64,000 bases of DNA, taken from contig NZ_JAUSZN010000001.1 in NCBI RefSeq assembly GCF_030817595.1, forward strand, positions 5,816,001 to 5,880,000. The letters run 5' to 3'. The translations under genes and the position numbers were made by a program. Positions 1-8,437 of the stretch are shown one piece after another. The notes below the pieces were generated by a model. That model worked only from the letters and a program-made list of their open reading frames with translations. It was not told the DNA's origin and made no database searches. Source of the stretch: Neobacillus niacini. Its GTDB lineage: Bacteria > Bacillota > Bacilli > Bacillales > Cytobacillaceae. Positions within the stretch are counted from its first letter, which is position 1; each line of letters begins with the position of its first letter.

Positions 1-19
1 AAGGTGCTGCCACCTTTTT

Positions 20-172
20 TTGTTGTGCCTAACCTGCAAATCACCCAGAACATCATTGCAGCAATAAAAAGAGGAATATAAGCGATCAGACGGGAACGCT
101 CAACATCTATTTATTTTTGGCCAAAGGTATCGACAACAAGCGGTGCAAGAAAGCCCCCGAGGTTAATCCCCG
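20..172 (-). pseudogene. Remnant of a POT-family peptide transporter (DtpT-like)
   Basis: Read on the reverse strand, two short pieces resemble proton-dependent oligopeptide transporters. One reads GINLGGFLAPLVV (about 170-128). After a stop, the other reads VERSRLIAYIPLFIAAMMFW (about 104-45). In intact POT proteins these segments are far apart, so the fragment looks like the product of internal deletion plus a stop codon. No start, ribosome binding site or continuous frame is present. The identification rests on remembered family motifs rather than an alignment. The rest of positions 1-224 holds nothing else I recognise. Confidence 0.45.
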
Positions 173-224
173 ACCGGCGGTGATTTTTTTATCGTGATAT
201 AGTGAACATATATTGTTATTGTAA

Positions 225-253
225 TTGTTTAAACAGTCTGACTATATTATAAT
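225..253 (+). promoter_or_regulatory. Predicted sigma-A promoter of lcfA
   Basis: A perfect -10 (TATAAT, 248-253) lies 17 bp after a partial -35 (TTGTTT, 225-230). It is 46 bp before the lcfA start, with a strong AGGAGGG site in between. No FadR-type palindrome was seen here. Confidence 0.5.
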
Positions 254-299
254 GAAAGGGAAGTGGTAAATTGACAATAGAATAAAAAGGAGGGTTACT

Positions 300-2003
300 A
301 TGTACGGATCTAAACCATGGCTCACGTCTTATCCTGAGGATATTCCTGCAGAACTGGAATTTCGAAAAGAACCTGTTCAGCAGTATTTAGTAGATGCAGC
401 AAAGAGCTTTCCAGAAAAAACTGCAATCCATTTTATGGGCAGGGAAATGACGTATAAAGAGCTTTACGATGAAGCATTATCCTTTGCCAGCTATCTTCAG
501 CAGATTGGTATTTCAAAAGGTGACCGAGTAGCCATTATGCTTGCCAATACACCACAATCGGTCATAAGTTATTTTGGTATACTAATGGCGGGAGGCATTG
601 TCGTTCAAACAAATCCGTTATATACCGAACGTGAACTTGAATACCAAATGAAAGACTCCGGAGCGAAAGCGATCATCACACTCGACATCCTCTATCCACG
701 CGCTTCTAAGGTGATGCCGCAAACTGATTTGCAGCACATTATTGTAACCGCTATCAAAGACTACTTGCCATTTCCAAAAAATTTAGTTTATCCTTTTGTC
801 CAGAAAAAGCAATATGGAATTGTTGTTAACGTTAAACATGAAGGCAATACCCATTTATTTAAAGAAATCGTTAAAATGAAGCCTAAAAAACTCGTAGAAT
901 ATGAATTTGATTTTGAAGAGGATGTTGCGCTGCTTCAATATACAGGCGGTACAACTGGTTCTCCAAAAGGGGTAATGCTGACACATAGGAATTTAGTAGC
1001 AAACTCCTCCATGTGTACGGCCTGGCTATATAAAGCAAAACCGGGTGAGGAATCAGTCTTAGGGATTGTTCCATTTTTCCATGTCTATGGAATGACAATC
1101 GTGATGATTTTATCGGTTATGCAGGCGTATAAAATGATTATATTACCTAAGTTCGATCCATTGACCACCTTAAAGACAATCCAAAAGCAGCGTCCTACTT
1201 TGTTTCCAGGTGCGCCAACAATTTATATCGGTCTATTAAATCATCCTGATTTGAAAAAATATGATTTATCTTCGATTGATTCCTGTCTCAGCGGTTCTGC
1301 TCCACTCCCTGTTGAGGTCCAGGAGGAGTTTGAGGCAATTACAGGCGGGAAACTCGTTGAAGGATATGGATTAACAGAATCTTCTCCAGTCACACATGCC
1401 AATTTCTTATGGGATCGTGAACGGATAAAAGGCAGCATTGGTGTTCCTTGGCCAAATACCGAAGTAAGAATCGTATCAATGGATGATGGTGAGGACATGC
1501 CGGTTGGAGAAATAGGAGAAATTATCATTAAAGGTCCTCAAATCATGAAAGGCTATTGGAACCGTCCTGAGGCTACGGAGGAAACGATAAAAGATGGCTG
1601 GCTGTATACGGGTGACCTTGGCTATATGGATGATAAAGGGTATTTTTATGTAGTAGATAGAAAGAAGGATATGATTATTGCCGGAGGATATAATATATAT
1701 CCAAGAGAAATCGAAGAAGTATTATATGAACACCCAGATGTGTTGGAGGCTGTTGCTGCGGGAATTCCAGACCCTTATCGAGGAGAAAACGTTAAAGCAT
1801 ACATTGTCTTAAAAGAAGGATCACAGATTACCTCGGATGACTTAAACCAATATGCTAGAAAATATCTAGCGGCATATAAGGCGCCAAGACTATATGAATT
1901 TAGAGAAGAATTACCGAAAACAGCGGTAGGAAAGATACTAAGAAGAACTCTGGTCGAAGAAGAAATGAGAAAAATAGAGGAAGAAAACAAAAAACATGCC
2001 TAA
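300..2003 (+). CDS. lcfA: Long-chain fatty acid-CoA ligase
   Basis: Activates long-chain fatty acids to acyl-CoA using ATP and CoA, the entry step of beta-oxidation, probably at the inner face of the membrane. The 567-residue protein has the full ANL-family layout. The phosphate-binding loop YTGGTTGSPKG starts at residue 214, followed by the GYGLTES adenylate motif, the YTGDLG and DRKKDMI hinge motifs, and the C-terminal catalytic lysine in AVGK (about K545). The length is close to B. subtilis LcfA. The ATG at 300 follows AGGAGGG. It heads the lcfA-fadR-fadB-etfB-etfA cluster, whose B. subtilis counterpart is repressed by FadR and relieved by long-chain acyl-CoA. Confidence 0.97.
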   Translation: MYGSKPWLTSYPEDIPAELEFRKEPVQQYLVDAAKSFPEKTAIHFMGREMTYKELYDEALSFASYLQQIGISKGDRVAIMLANTPQSVISYFGILMAGGIVVQTNPLYTERELEYQMKDSGAKAIITLDILYPRASKVMPQTDLQHIIVTAIKDYLPFPKNLVYPFVQKKQYGIVVNVKHEGNTHLFKEIVKMKPKKLVEYEFDFEEDVALLQYTGGTTGSPKGVMLTHRNLVANSSMCTAWLYKAKPGEESVLGIVPFFHVYGMTIVMILSVMQAYKMIILPKFDPLTTLKTIQKQRPTLFPGAPTIYIGLLNHPDLKKYDLSSIDSCLSGSAPLPVEVQEEFEAITGGKLVEGYGLTESSPVTHANFLWDRERIKGSIGVPWPNTEVRIVSMDDGEDMPVGEIGEIIIKGPQIMKGYWNRPEATEETIKDGWLYTGDLGYMDDKGYFYVVDRKKDMIIAGGYNIYPREIEEVLYEHPDVLEAVAAGIPDPYRGENVKAYIVLKEGSQITSDDLNQYARKYLAAYKAPRLYEFREELPKTAVGKILRRTLVEEEMRKIEEENKKHA

Positions 2004-2126
2004 TCCCTCATTTACTGCACTTCTTTTTTTTGCATAATAAAGCTTGTCCCTGGGCTGGCAGTAAAGTAATATAAAAATGTCCTGTAATTCTTGACAGGAA
2101 TACAACTAAAATCTATTATAAAAACA

Positions 2127-2144
2127 TGAATGATTATTCATTCA
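2127..2144 (+). promoter_or_regulatory. FadR operator
   Basis: The palindrome TGAATGATTATTCATTCA differs at one position from the published B. subtilis FadR box TGAATGAMTANTCATTCA. It lies 57 bp before the fadR ATG, in the lcfA-fadR gap. This points to autoregulation of fadR and downstream fadB-etfBA by acyl-CoA-responsive repression. The match is direct; regulation is inferred from B. subtilis. Confidence 0.8.
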
Positions 2145-2201
2145 TGTTTTTTCTTTTTTAAATTACTAATTGCACTTTCTTCGGGAGGAGGGAGAAATAT
2201 T

Positions 2202-2786
2202 ATGAAAAAAAATAAACCAAAATACATGCAAATCATTGACGCAGCAGTAATTGCTATTGCAGAGGTAGGGTATCATCAGGCACAGGTTTCAAAAATTGCA
2301 AAGCAAGCTGGTGTTGCTGATGGCACGATTTATCTTTATTTTAAAAACAAAGAAGACATTCTCATCTCACTCTTCGAAGAAAAAATGGGAAGCTTTATTG
2401 AAAAAATAGATGAAATGATAGCAGGAAAACAGAGCGCGGCGGAGAAGTTATTAATGATGATAGAAGCTCATTTTAAAAACCTTTCTGATGATCATCACAT
2501 GGCAATCGTAACCCAGCTTGAATTACGACAATCCAATAAAGAATTGCGTTTACGTATAAACAACGTTCTAAAAGGCTATCTACGTGTGATTGATAAAATC
2601 ATCATAGAAGGAATTGAATCGGGAGAGTTTTCAAGCGACCTCGATGTCCGTCTTGCCAGACAAATGATCTTTGGCACGATGGATGAAACCGTGACAACCT
2701 GGGTTTTAAATGAGGAGAAGTACGATTTAATGGCACTCGCTAAACCGGTTCATAAGCTTTTGATTAAAGGCTGCGGGAATCATTAA
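2202..2786 (+). CDS. fadR: TetR-family fatty-acid degradation repressor FadR
   Basis: Represses beta-oxidation genes until bound by long-chain acyl-CoA (role known from B. subtilis FadR/YsiA). The 194-residue protein has an N-terminal TetR helix-turn-helix at about residues 28-47 (VSKIAKQAG...GTIYLYF) and a helical ligand/dimerisation domain after it. I chose the ATG at 2202 because GGAGGAGGG precedes it and the length then equals the B. subtilis protein. The open frame extends upstream to 2130, but that would start inside the FadR operator. It lies between lcfA and fadB, as in B. subtilis. Confidence 0.95.
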   Translation: MKKNKPKYMQIIDAAVIAIAEVGYHQAQVSKIAKQAGVADGTIYLYFKNKEDILISLFEEKMGSFIEKIDEMIAGKQSAAEKLLMMIEAHFKNLSDDHHMAIVTQLELRQSNKELRLRINNVLKGYLRVIDKIIIEGIESGEFSSDLDVRLARQMIFGTMDETVTTWVLNEEKYDLMALAKPVHKLLIKGCGNH

Positions 2787-2817
2787 TTTTTGAGTGTTAT
2801 GAGGAGGAGGGAAACTA

Positions 2818-3591
2818 TTGGAATACTTAAAGTGGTCTAATCAAGACATGATTGCAACGATCACCATCGTGCGTCCACCGGCAAATGCCCTCTCACAAGG
2901 ACTATTACGGGAATTGTCGGCTGTACTAGACGAAATTGAGCCTAATCGTGATATTAAGGTAATTGTCATTCATGGGGAAGGGCGTTTCTTCTCAGCAGGT
3001 GCTGATATTAAAGAATTCACGACCGTTTCATCTTCCGAAGGCTTTGCAAATCTCGGGAAATACGGACAAGATTTGTTTGATCGGATGGAGAAGTTTCCTA
3101 AACCTATCATTGCTGCTATTCATGGCGCAGCTCTTGGCGGTGGCTTGGAACTTGCGATGGCATGCCATATCCGTTTGGTAGGAGAAAAGACCAAGCTTGG
3201 TCTTCCAGAACTGCAGCTTGGATTAATCCCTGGATTTGCTGGAACACAGCGTCTTCCGAAATATGTTGGAGTTGCACGTGCAGCAGAAATGCTGTTCACG
3301 TCTGAGCCAATCACAGGATTGGAAGCGGTTCAATTTGGTCTGGCGAACCATGCGTATCCAGAAAATGAGGTATTAGAACAAGCACTAAAATTAGCTGGTA
3401 AGATTACTAAAAAAAGCACAGGTTCATTAAAAGCCACCATTCAATTATTAAATTATGCAAAAAACGAAGAGTTTTACGAAGGCTCTAAAAAGGAAGCAGA
3501 GTTGTTCGGAGAAATATTTGTTTCTCCTGATGCGAAAGAAGGCATTCAAGCCTTTATTGAAAAAAGGGAGCCAAATTTTAAAGGTGAATAA
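2818..3591 (+). CDS. fadB: Enoyl-CoA hydratase
   Basis: Hydrates trans-2-enoyl-CoA in the second step of beta-oxidation. The 257-residue protein is a crotonase-fold enzyme. It has an oxyanion-hole segment FFSAGADIKEF (57-67), GAALGGGLELAM (103-114) with a catalytic-type Glu111, and LPELQLG with a second catalytic-type Glu131. Both glutamates of classical hydratases are therefore present, which favours a hydratase over an isomerase. It starts with TTG behind a GAGGAGGG site. It sits 31 bp after fadR and 90 bp before etfB, matching the B. subtilis order. Confidence 0.93.
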   Translation: MEYLKWSNQDMIATITIVRPPANALSQGLLRELSAVLDEIEPNRDIKVIVIHGEGRFFSAGADIKEFTTVSSSEGFANLGKYGQDLFDRMEKFPKPIIAAIHGAALGGGLELAMACHIRLVGEKTKLGLPELQLGLIPGFAGTQRLPKYVGVARAAEMLFTSEPITGLEAVQFGLANHAYPENEVLEQALKLAGKITKKSTGSLKATIQLLNYAKNEEFYEGSKKEAELFGEIFVSPDAKEGIQAFIEKREPNFKGE

Positions 3592-3681
3592 CTTCTACAT
3601 AGAAGTTAATGATATTTTTTTATGTTAAATTTTCTTAATCTTTAAAACAGAAAAAATCTTTGCATTAATAGGAGGGAAATC

Positions 3682-4455
3682 ATGAACATTTATGTACTAT
3701 TAAAAAGAACGTTTGATACGGAAGAAAAGATTACTATTTCCGGCGGAAAAATCAACGAGGATGGTGCTGAATTTATCATCAATCCTTACGATGAATATGC
3801 AGTTGAAGAAGCAATTCAGGTCCGCGACGCAAATGGCGGAGAGGTAACTGTTATTTCAGTAGGAACGGAAGAGGCTGAAAAGCAATTACGCACAGCACTT
3901 GCTATGGGAGCTGACAAAGCTGTGTTGATCAATACTGAAGAGACGAGCGAAAACGGCGATCAATTCACAACATCTAAAATCATTGCTGAATACCTTAAGG
4001 ATAAAGAAGCAGATCTTATTATCGGTGGAAATGTAGCGATTGATGGCGGTTCTGGTCAAGTAGGTCCACGTGTGGCTGAATTGTTAAACATTCCTTATGT
4101 TACGACCATTACTAAGCTTGAAATCGATGGAACAAATGTAACCGTTACCCGTGACGTTGAAGGGGATTCTGAAATTATCGAAACAAGTCTGCCATTATTG
4201 GTAACAGCTCAGCAAGGTTTGAATGAACCTCGTTACCCATCTTTACCAGGTATTATGAAGGCAAAGAAAAAGCCGCTTGATGAACTAGAATTAGATGATT
4301 TAGATCTTGAAGAAGATGATGTTGAAGCAAAAACAAAAACAATTGAAATATACTTGCCAGCTAAAAAGGAAGCAGGAAAAGTGTTATCTGGGGAATTAAA
4401 TGATCAAGTAAAAGAACTCGTTCACCTTCTTCATACAGAAGCAAAAGTAGTTTAA
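3682..4455 (+). CDS. etfB: Electron transfer flavoprotein beta subunit
   Basis: Small subunit of the FAD/AMP heterodimer that takes electrons from acyl-CoA dehydrogenases and passes them to the quinone pool. The 257-residue protein begins MNIYVLLKRTFDTEEKI, typical of EtfB. It contains the nucleotide-binding ETF-beta region with VISVGTEEAEKQLRTALAMGAD and the conserved stretch around NEPRYPSLPGIMKAKKK, the recognition-loop region. A GGAGGG site precedes the ATG. It pairs with etfA 59 bp downstream. Confidence 0.97.
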   Translation: MNIYVLLKRTFDTEEKITISGGKINEDGAEFIINPYDEYAVEEAIQVRDANGGEVTVISVGTEEAEKQLRTALAMGADKAVLINTEETSENGDQFTTSKIIAEYLKDKEADLIIGGNVAIDGGSGQVGPRVAELLNIPYVTTITKLEIDGTNVTVTRDVEGDSEIIETSLPLLVTAQQGLNEPRYPSLPGIMKAKKKPLDELELDDLDLEEDDVEAKTKTIEIYLPAKKEAGKVLSGELNDQVKELVHLLHTEAKVV

Positions 4456-4514
4456 TTGTAAATGCACGAATTCACTCAGAATAGCCAAAAATGATTTGCA
4501 GGAGGGGTAAAGGA

Positions 4515-5492
4515 ATGACTAGAAAAGTATTAGTATTAGGGGAAACGCGTGACGGTTCTTTACGTAATGTTTCATTCGAAGCAATTGCTGCAGCGAAAAC
4601 TGTAGCTGAAGGCGGAGAAGTAGTTGGTGTTTTAATCGGTGAAAATGTTAGCGCTTTAGGAGCGGAGTTAGTACAATACGGTGCCGACCGCGTTGTTGTT
4701 GTGGAGGATGCAAAGTTAAAGCAATATACATCCGATGGTTTTGCACAAGCATTACTTGCTGTACTTGAAAAAGAAAGCCCAGAAGGTTTAGTTTTCGGAC
4801 ATACTTCACTAGGAAAGGACCTGTCCCCAAGAATTGCAGCTAAGCTTGCATCCGGCTTAATTTCAGACGCAATTGCTGTTGAAGTTGCTGGTGGAAATGT
4901 TGTCTTCACAAGACCAATCTATTCTGGTAAGGCGTTTGAAAAGAAAATTGTGACGGACGGGTTGATTTTTGCAACGGTAAGACCAAATAACATTGCACCT
5001 CTTGCCAAGGATGAAAGCAGAACAGGAGAGGTGGCCGCATTATCGGTTGAAATTAAAGATCTTCGTGCAATTATCAAAGAAGTCGTTAGAAAAGCGAGTG
5101 AAGGCGTAGATTTAAGTGAAGCCAAAGTGGTAATCTCCGGCGGACGCGGTGTCAAGAGTGCAGAAGGCTTCGAACCACTTAAAGAATTAGCGAATGTACT
5201 AGGCGGCGCAGTTGGTGCATCCCGTGGTGCATGTGACGCGGACTATTGTGACTACTCTTTACAAATCGGCCAAACTGGAAAAGTTGTAACACCAGATCTA
5301 TACATTGCTTGCGGAATTTCTGGAGCAATCCAGCACTTAGCAGGGATGTCTAACTCTAAAGTAATCGTGGCGATCAATAAAGACCCAGAGGCAAATATCT
5401 TTAAAGTAGCGGATTACGGGATTGTCGGGGATCTATTTGAAGTAGTACCACTTTTAACCGAAGAGTTTAAAAAACTTAAAGTTCACTCATAA
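4515..5492 (+). CDS. etfA: Electron transfer flavoprotein alpha subunit
   Basis: FAD-carrying subunit of the electron transfer flavoprotein, partner of EtfB. The 325-residue protein has the N-terminal alpha/beta domain and, in the last third, the C-terminal FAD domain. Visible motifs are SGGRGVKS, GASRGACD, IGQTGKVV, PDLYIACGISGAIQH and INKDPEANIF. The ATG at 4515 follows GGAGGGG, and the resulting length equals B. subtilis EtfA. An in-frame ATG at 4491 lies ahead of that binding site and is unlikely. Last gene of the fatty-acid cluster. Confidence 0.97.
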   Translation: MTRKVLVLGETRDGSLRNVSFEAIAAAKTVAEGGEVVGVLIGENVSALGAELVQYGADRVVVVEDAKLKQYTSDGFAQALLAVLEKESPEGLVFGHTSLGKDLSPRIAAKLASGLISDAIAVEVAGGNVVFTRPIYSGKAFEKKIVTDGLIFATVRPNNIAPLAKDESRTGEVAALSVEIKDLRAIIKEVVRKASEGVDLSEAKVVISGGRGVKSAEGFEPLKELANVLGGAVGASRGACDADYCDYSLQIGQTGKVVTPDLYIACGISGAIQHLAGMSNSKVIVAINKDPEANIFKVADYGIVGDLFEVVPLLTEEFKKLKVHS

Positions 5493-5499
5493 TATATAG

Positions 5500-5530
5500 G
5501 GCGGGCAGTGGCAAACTGTTCGCCTTATTA
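5500..5530 (+). terminator. Probable terminator after etfA
   Basis: Hairpin GGCGGGCAGT / ACTGTTCGCC with two mismatches and a 5-base loop, followed by only a weak T-rich tail. It lies 8 bp after the etfA stop. Confidence 0.5.
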
Positions 5531-5589
5531 CATTTAATAAGCCAGAATATGAAACGTTTTTTAGGGAAAATTACATCCGAGACAGATTA

Positions 5590-5619
5590 TTAGCATGATG
5601 GTTTAAACAATGCTATACT
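5590..5619 (+). promoter_or_regulatory. Predicted trxA promoter
   Basis: TTAGCA (5590-5595), an 18-bp spacer and an extended -10 TGCTATACT (5611-5619), 39 bp before trxA. Confidence 0.5.
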
Positions 5620-5658
5620 TTCGATAGAAATTAGTATTTATTTAGGAGGCATAAACAA

Positions 5659-5973
5659 ATGGCTATTTCAAATGTAACCGATGCAAATTTCTCTGCTGAA
5701 ACAGGCTCTGGTCTAGTTCTTGCAGATTTCTGGGCTCCATGGTGTGGACCTTGTAAAATGATCGCTCCTGTTCTTGAGGAACTTGATTCAGAAATGGGCG
5801 ACAAAGTGAAAATCGTTAAATTAGATGTAGACGATAACCAAGAAACTGCTGCTAAATACGGCGTTATGAGTATCCCTACATTACTTGTTTTCAAAAATGG
5901 CGAAGTAGTTGACAAAGTAGTCGGCTTCCAGCCAAAAGACGCTTTAGCAGGTGTGTTAGAAAAGCACGTTTAA
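5659..5973 (+). CDS. trxA: Thioredoxin
   Basis: Cytoplasmic disulfide reductase that reduces target proteins and is recycled by thioredoxin reductase. The 104-residue protein is a single thioredoxin fold with the active site WCGPC (Cys29 and Cys32), the buried Asp23 and the cis-proline loop SIPT. The length equals B. subtilis TrxA. AGGAGG precedes the ATG. It has its own promoter and a strong terminator, so it is probably monocistronic. The B. subtilis gene is essential and stress-induced. Confidence 0.99.
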   Translation: MAISNVTDANFSAETGSGLVLADFWAPWCGPCKMIAPVLEELDSEMGDKVKIVKLDVDDNQETAAKYGVMSIPTLLVFKNGEVVDKVVGFQPKDALAGVLEKHV

Positions 5974-5982
5974 AGCATAGAT

Positions 5983-6018
5983 AACCTTAGCTAGGATATT
6001 TCTAGCTAAGGTTTTTTA
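5983..6018 (+). terminator. Terminator of trxA
   Basis: Perfect 12-bp stem AACCTTAGCTAG / CTAGCTAAGGTT followed by a T-rich tract, 10 bp after trxA. Confidence 0.92.
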
Positions 6019-6041
6019 TTTGCGGGGCTGTGTTTAATTGG

Positions 6042-6177
6042 TCTGTTGATTTGCGCTCCAGGCACTTCGCTTTCCGCGGGCGGTCCGGGGAGCCTCCTCG
6101 GCGCCTTAGCGCCTGTGGGGTCTCCCCAGCCCCGTTCTCCCGCAGGAGTCTTCGTGCCTTCCGCGCAAATCAACAGA
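6042..6177. repeat. 136-bp inverted-repeat element between trxA and uvrC
   Basis: Ends are a perfect 15-bp inverted repeat: TCTGTTGATTTGCGC (6042-6056) and its complement at 6163-6177. Nested inner arms include CACTTCG / CGTGC and GGCGCC / GGCGCC-type segments around a very GC-rich core, in sharp contrast to its flanks. The element could fold into a long imperfect cruciform or RNA hairpin. It has no open frame of its own, but the uvrC frame happens to run open through it. It looks like a non-autonomous dispersed element of the MITE/REP type. No second copy is in this window. Confidence 0.75.
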
Positions 6178-6297
6178 GTGCAGATAATAATTTTAGCTTT
6201 AACACAGCCATTGGAAATAGAATCAGGCTTTTCTTTATCAACTTTTTCCTTTAAAATTTTAGGGAAGATATATAAAAGACGGGGAGGAGCAGCTAGT

Positions 6298-8070
6298 ATG
6301 AATGAGACTATCAAACAAAAATTAACACTGCTGCCTGATCAGCCTGGCTGCTACTTGATGAAGGACCGTCAGGGAACGATCATTTACGTGGGGAAAGCAA
6401 AAGTACTAAAAAATCGTGTACGGTCCTATTTTACCGGGTCGCATGATGGTAAAACTCTAAGGCTCGTCAACGAGATTGAGGACTTTGAATATATTGTCAC
6501 CTCATCCAATATCGAAGCATTGTTACTCGAATTAAATTTAATTAAAAAATACGATCCTAAATATAATGTAATGCTGAAAGATGATAAAACTTATCCGTTT
6601 ATTAAATTGACTGCGGAGAGACATCCGAAACTCATCATTACAAGAAAAGTCAAAAAGGATAAAGGCAAGTACTTTGGTCCTTATCCTAACGTCATGGCAG
6701 CGAATGAAACGAAAAAGCTGTTAGACCGAATCTATCCATTACGAAAATGCTCAACCCTTCCGGACAGGGTTTGTTTATATTACCATTTAGGCCAGTGCCT
6801 GGCACCATGTGTAAATGAAGTACACGAAGAGCAATACAAGCAAATGACCGATGAAATTACTCGCTTCCTTAATGGCGGATTTAAAGAGATTAAGAAAGAA
6901 CTAACGGAGAAAATGACCAGTGCTTCTGAGGAATTGGATTTTGAGCGTGCAAAGGAATTCCGCGATAAGATTATTCATATTGAAACCATTATGGAAAAGC
7001 AAAAAATCACGATGACAGATTTTACAGATCGTGATGTGTTTGGCTACGCTGTCGATAAAGGATGGATGTGTGTTCAAGTATTCTTTGTACGCCAAGGAAA
7101 ATTAATTGAACGTGACGTTTCCATGTTCCCTATCTACAATGAGCCAGAAGAAGAAATTCTCACCTTCCTAGGTCAATTTTATGAAAAATCGAATCATATT
7201 AAACCGAAGGAGATTTTAATACAGGATGAAATTGATTTGAATCTCGCAGAACAGCTACTTCAAGTAAAAGTCCTAAAACCTCAGCGTGGTCAGAAAAAAG
7301 ATTTAATTAAAATGGCAATCAAAAATGCGAAGATAGCATTGAATGAGAAATTTTCACTGATCGAAAAGGACGAGGTAAGGACGATCAAGGCTGTCGAAAA
7401 TCTTGGCGAGCTTATGGGTATTTATACCCCACACCGAATTGAGTCTTTCGATAACTCTAATATTCAAGGGACCGATCCTGTATCTGCGATGGTGGTCTTT
7501 ATAGACGGGAAGCCAAATAAGCGTGAATACCGAAAGTATAAGATTAAATCCGTTAAGGGTCCGGATGATTATGAATCGATGCGTGAAGTAACAAGAAGAA
7601 GATATTCTAGGGCGTTAAAAGAGGAACTGCCGCTTCCGGACCTCATTATTATTGATGGAGGAAAAGGACATGTGGAGGCTGTTAGAGATGTCCTGGAAAA
7701 CGAGCTTGGCTTAGATATTCCTTTGGCTGGTTTGGTGAAGGATGATAAGCACAAGACTTCTCAGTTGTTATATGGCAATCCACTTCAAATTATCCCGCTT
7801 GGGAGAAACAGCCAAGAGTTTTATTTATTACAAAGGATTCAAGATGAGGTTCACCGGTTTGCGATTACCTTCCATCGTCAAACCCGAGGAAAAAGTGCGT
7901 TTCAATCGCTGTTGGACGACATTCCAGGTGTCGGTGAAAAACGTAAAAATCAGCTATTAAAGGAATTTGGTTCGGTTAAGAAAATGAAGGAAGCGACATT
8001 TGAAGAGTTTAGAGCCATTGGAATTCCCGCTCTTGTGGCGGAGGAATTAATTAAAAAACTTCAATCATAG
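6298..8070 (+). CDS. uvrC: Excinuclease ABC subunit C
   Basis: Makes both incisions in nucleotide excision repair after UvrAB recognises damage. The 590-residue protein has a GIY-YIG nuclease domain at the N-terminus (GCYLMKD...[13 protein letters not shown], about residues 18-45), a cysteine cluster, a UvrBC-binding coiled coil (about 195-235), an RNase H-like second nuclease domain beginning near SFDNSNIQG, and tandem helix-hairpin-helix motifs at the C-terminus (IPGVGEKRK). I chose the ATG at 6298 behind GGGGAGGAG. The frame extends back to 6046 through a repeat element but that part is not protein-like. Length fits the family (about 598 in B. subtilis). No SOS box was seen upstream. Confidence 0.97.
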   Translation: MNETIKQKLTLLPDQPGCYLMKDRQGTIIYVGKAKVLKNRVRSYFTGSHDGKTLRLVNEIEDFEYIVTSSNIEALLLELNLIKKYDPKYNVMLKDDKTYPFIKLTAERHPKLIITRKVKKDKGKYFGPYPNVMAANETKKLLDRIYPLRKCSTLPDRVCLYYHLGQCLAPCVNEVHEEQYKQMTDEITRFLNGGFKEIKKELTEKMTSASEELDFERAKEFRDKIIHIETIMEKQKITMTDFTDRDVFGYAVDKGWMCVQVFFVRQGKLIERDVSMFPIYNEPEEEILTFLGQFYEKSNHIKPKEILIQDEIDLNLAEQLLQVKVLKPQRGQKKDLIKMAIKNAKIALNEKFSLIEKDEVRTIKAVENLGELMGIYTPHRIESFDNSNIQGTDPVSAMVVFIDGKPNKREYRKYKIKSVKGPDDYESMREVTRRRYSRALKEELPLPDLIIIDGGKGHVEAVRDVLENELGLDIPLAGLVKDDKHKTSQLLYGNPLQIIPLGRNSQEFYLLQRIQDEVHRFAITFHRQTRGKSAFQSLLDDIPGVGEKRKNQLLKEFGSVKKMKEATFEEFRAIGIPALVAEELIKKLQS

Positions 8071-8073
8071 TGA

Positions 8074-8102
8074 TTGTCAGAAAAATGCCACTATGCTATA
8101 AT
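8074..8102 (+). promoter_or_regulatory. Promoter of lysC leader
   Basis: TTGTCA (8074-8079), a 17-bp spacer and perfect TATAAT (8097-8102). It lies directly upstream of the lysine riboswitch and overlaps the end of uvrC by none. Confidence 0.85.
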
Positions 8103-8140
8103 GAATGAAAATTATATTACTATCACTTTTTAATACTAAA

Positions 8141-8378
8141 GTGAAGGTAGAGGTGCGAGCTTCAATAGTAGTGATTCGGAGAAGGATGAGCTTCGGTGAT
8201 GAATCATGAAAGGGGATGTTCGCCGAAGTGAAGAAAGTCTCATTTCTTTCTTTGCTGGTCTTGCATTTAATAAATGCCGGATTGTCAAGGCTTAATGCCT
8301 TGGAGAGCTATCTTACATTGTAGACGCAGAATTTTTTTGTGTATTCAAGCAATGAGATGCCCTCTCATTGCTTTTTTA
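8141..8378 (+). promoter_or_regulatory. Lysine riboswitch (L box) with terminator
   Basis: The conserved L-box core is readable in order: GGTAGAGGTGCGAGC at the P1/P2 start, AGTAGTGATTCGGAG, the CTTCGG...CCGAAG helix, AAGTCTCA, CTGGTCTTGCA...TGCCGGATTGTCA, and CTTGGAGAGCTATCTT near the 3' end (about 8320). It is followed by a terminator with a 9-bp stem GCAATGAGA / TCTCATTGC and T tract (8349-8378). In this class lysine binding favours the terminator, so lysC would be shut down when lysine is plentiful. Confidence 0.93.
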
Positions 8379-8437
8379 TTTTTTTGCGGGGAAACATATA
8401 ATGATAGCTAAACCTATAACTGAAAGCAGGGGAAAAG

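Noticed and set aside
4472..4909. Reverse-strand open frame opposite etfA
   Set aside because: Low-complexity shadow of the etfA frame with no ribosome site or family resemblance.
6046..6297. N-terminal extension of UvrC by 84 residues
   Set aside because: This part is the inverted-repeat DNA element read as protein. A strong ribosome site and a normal UvrC start occur at 6298.
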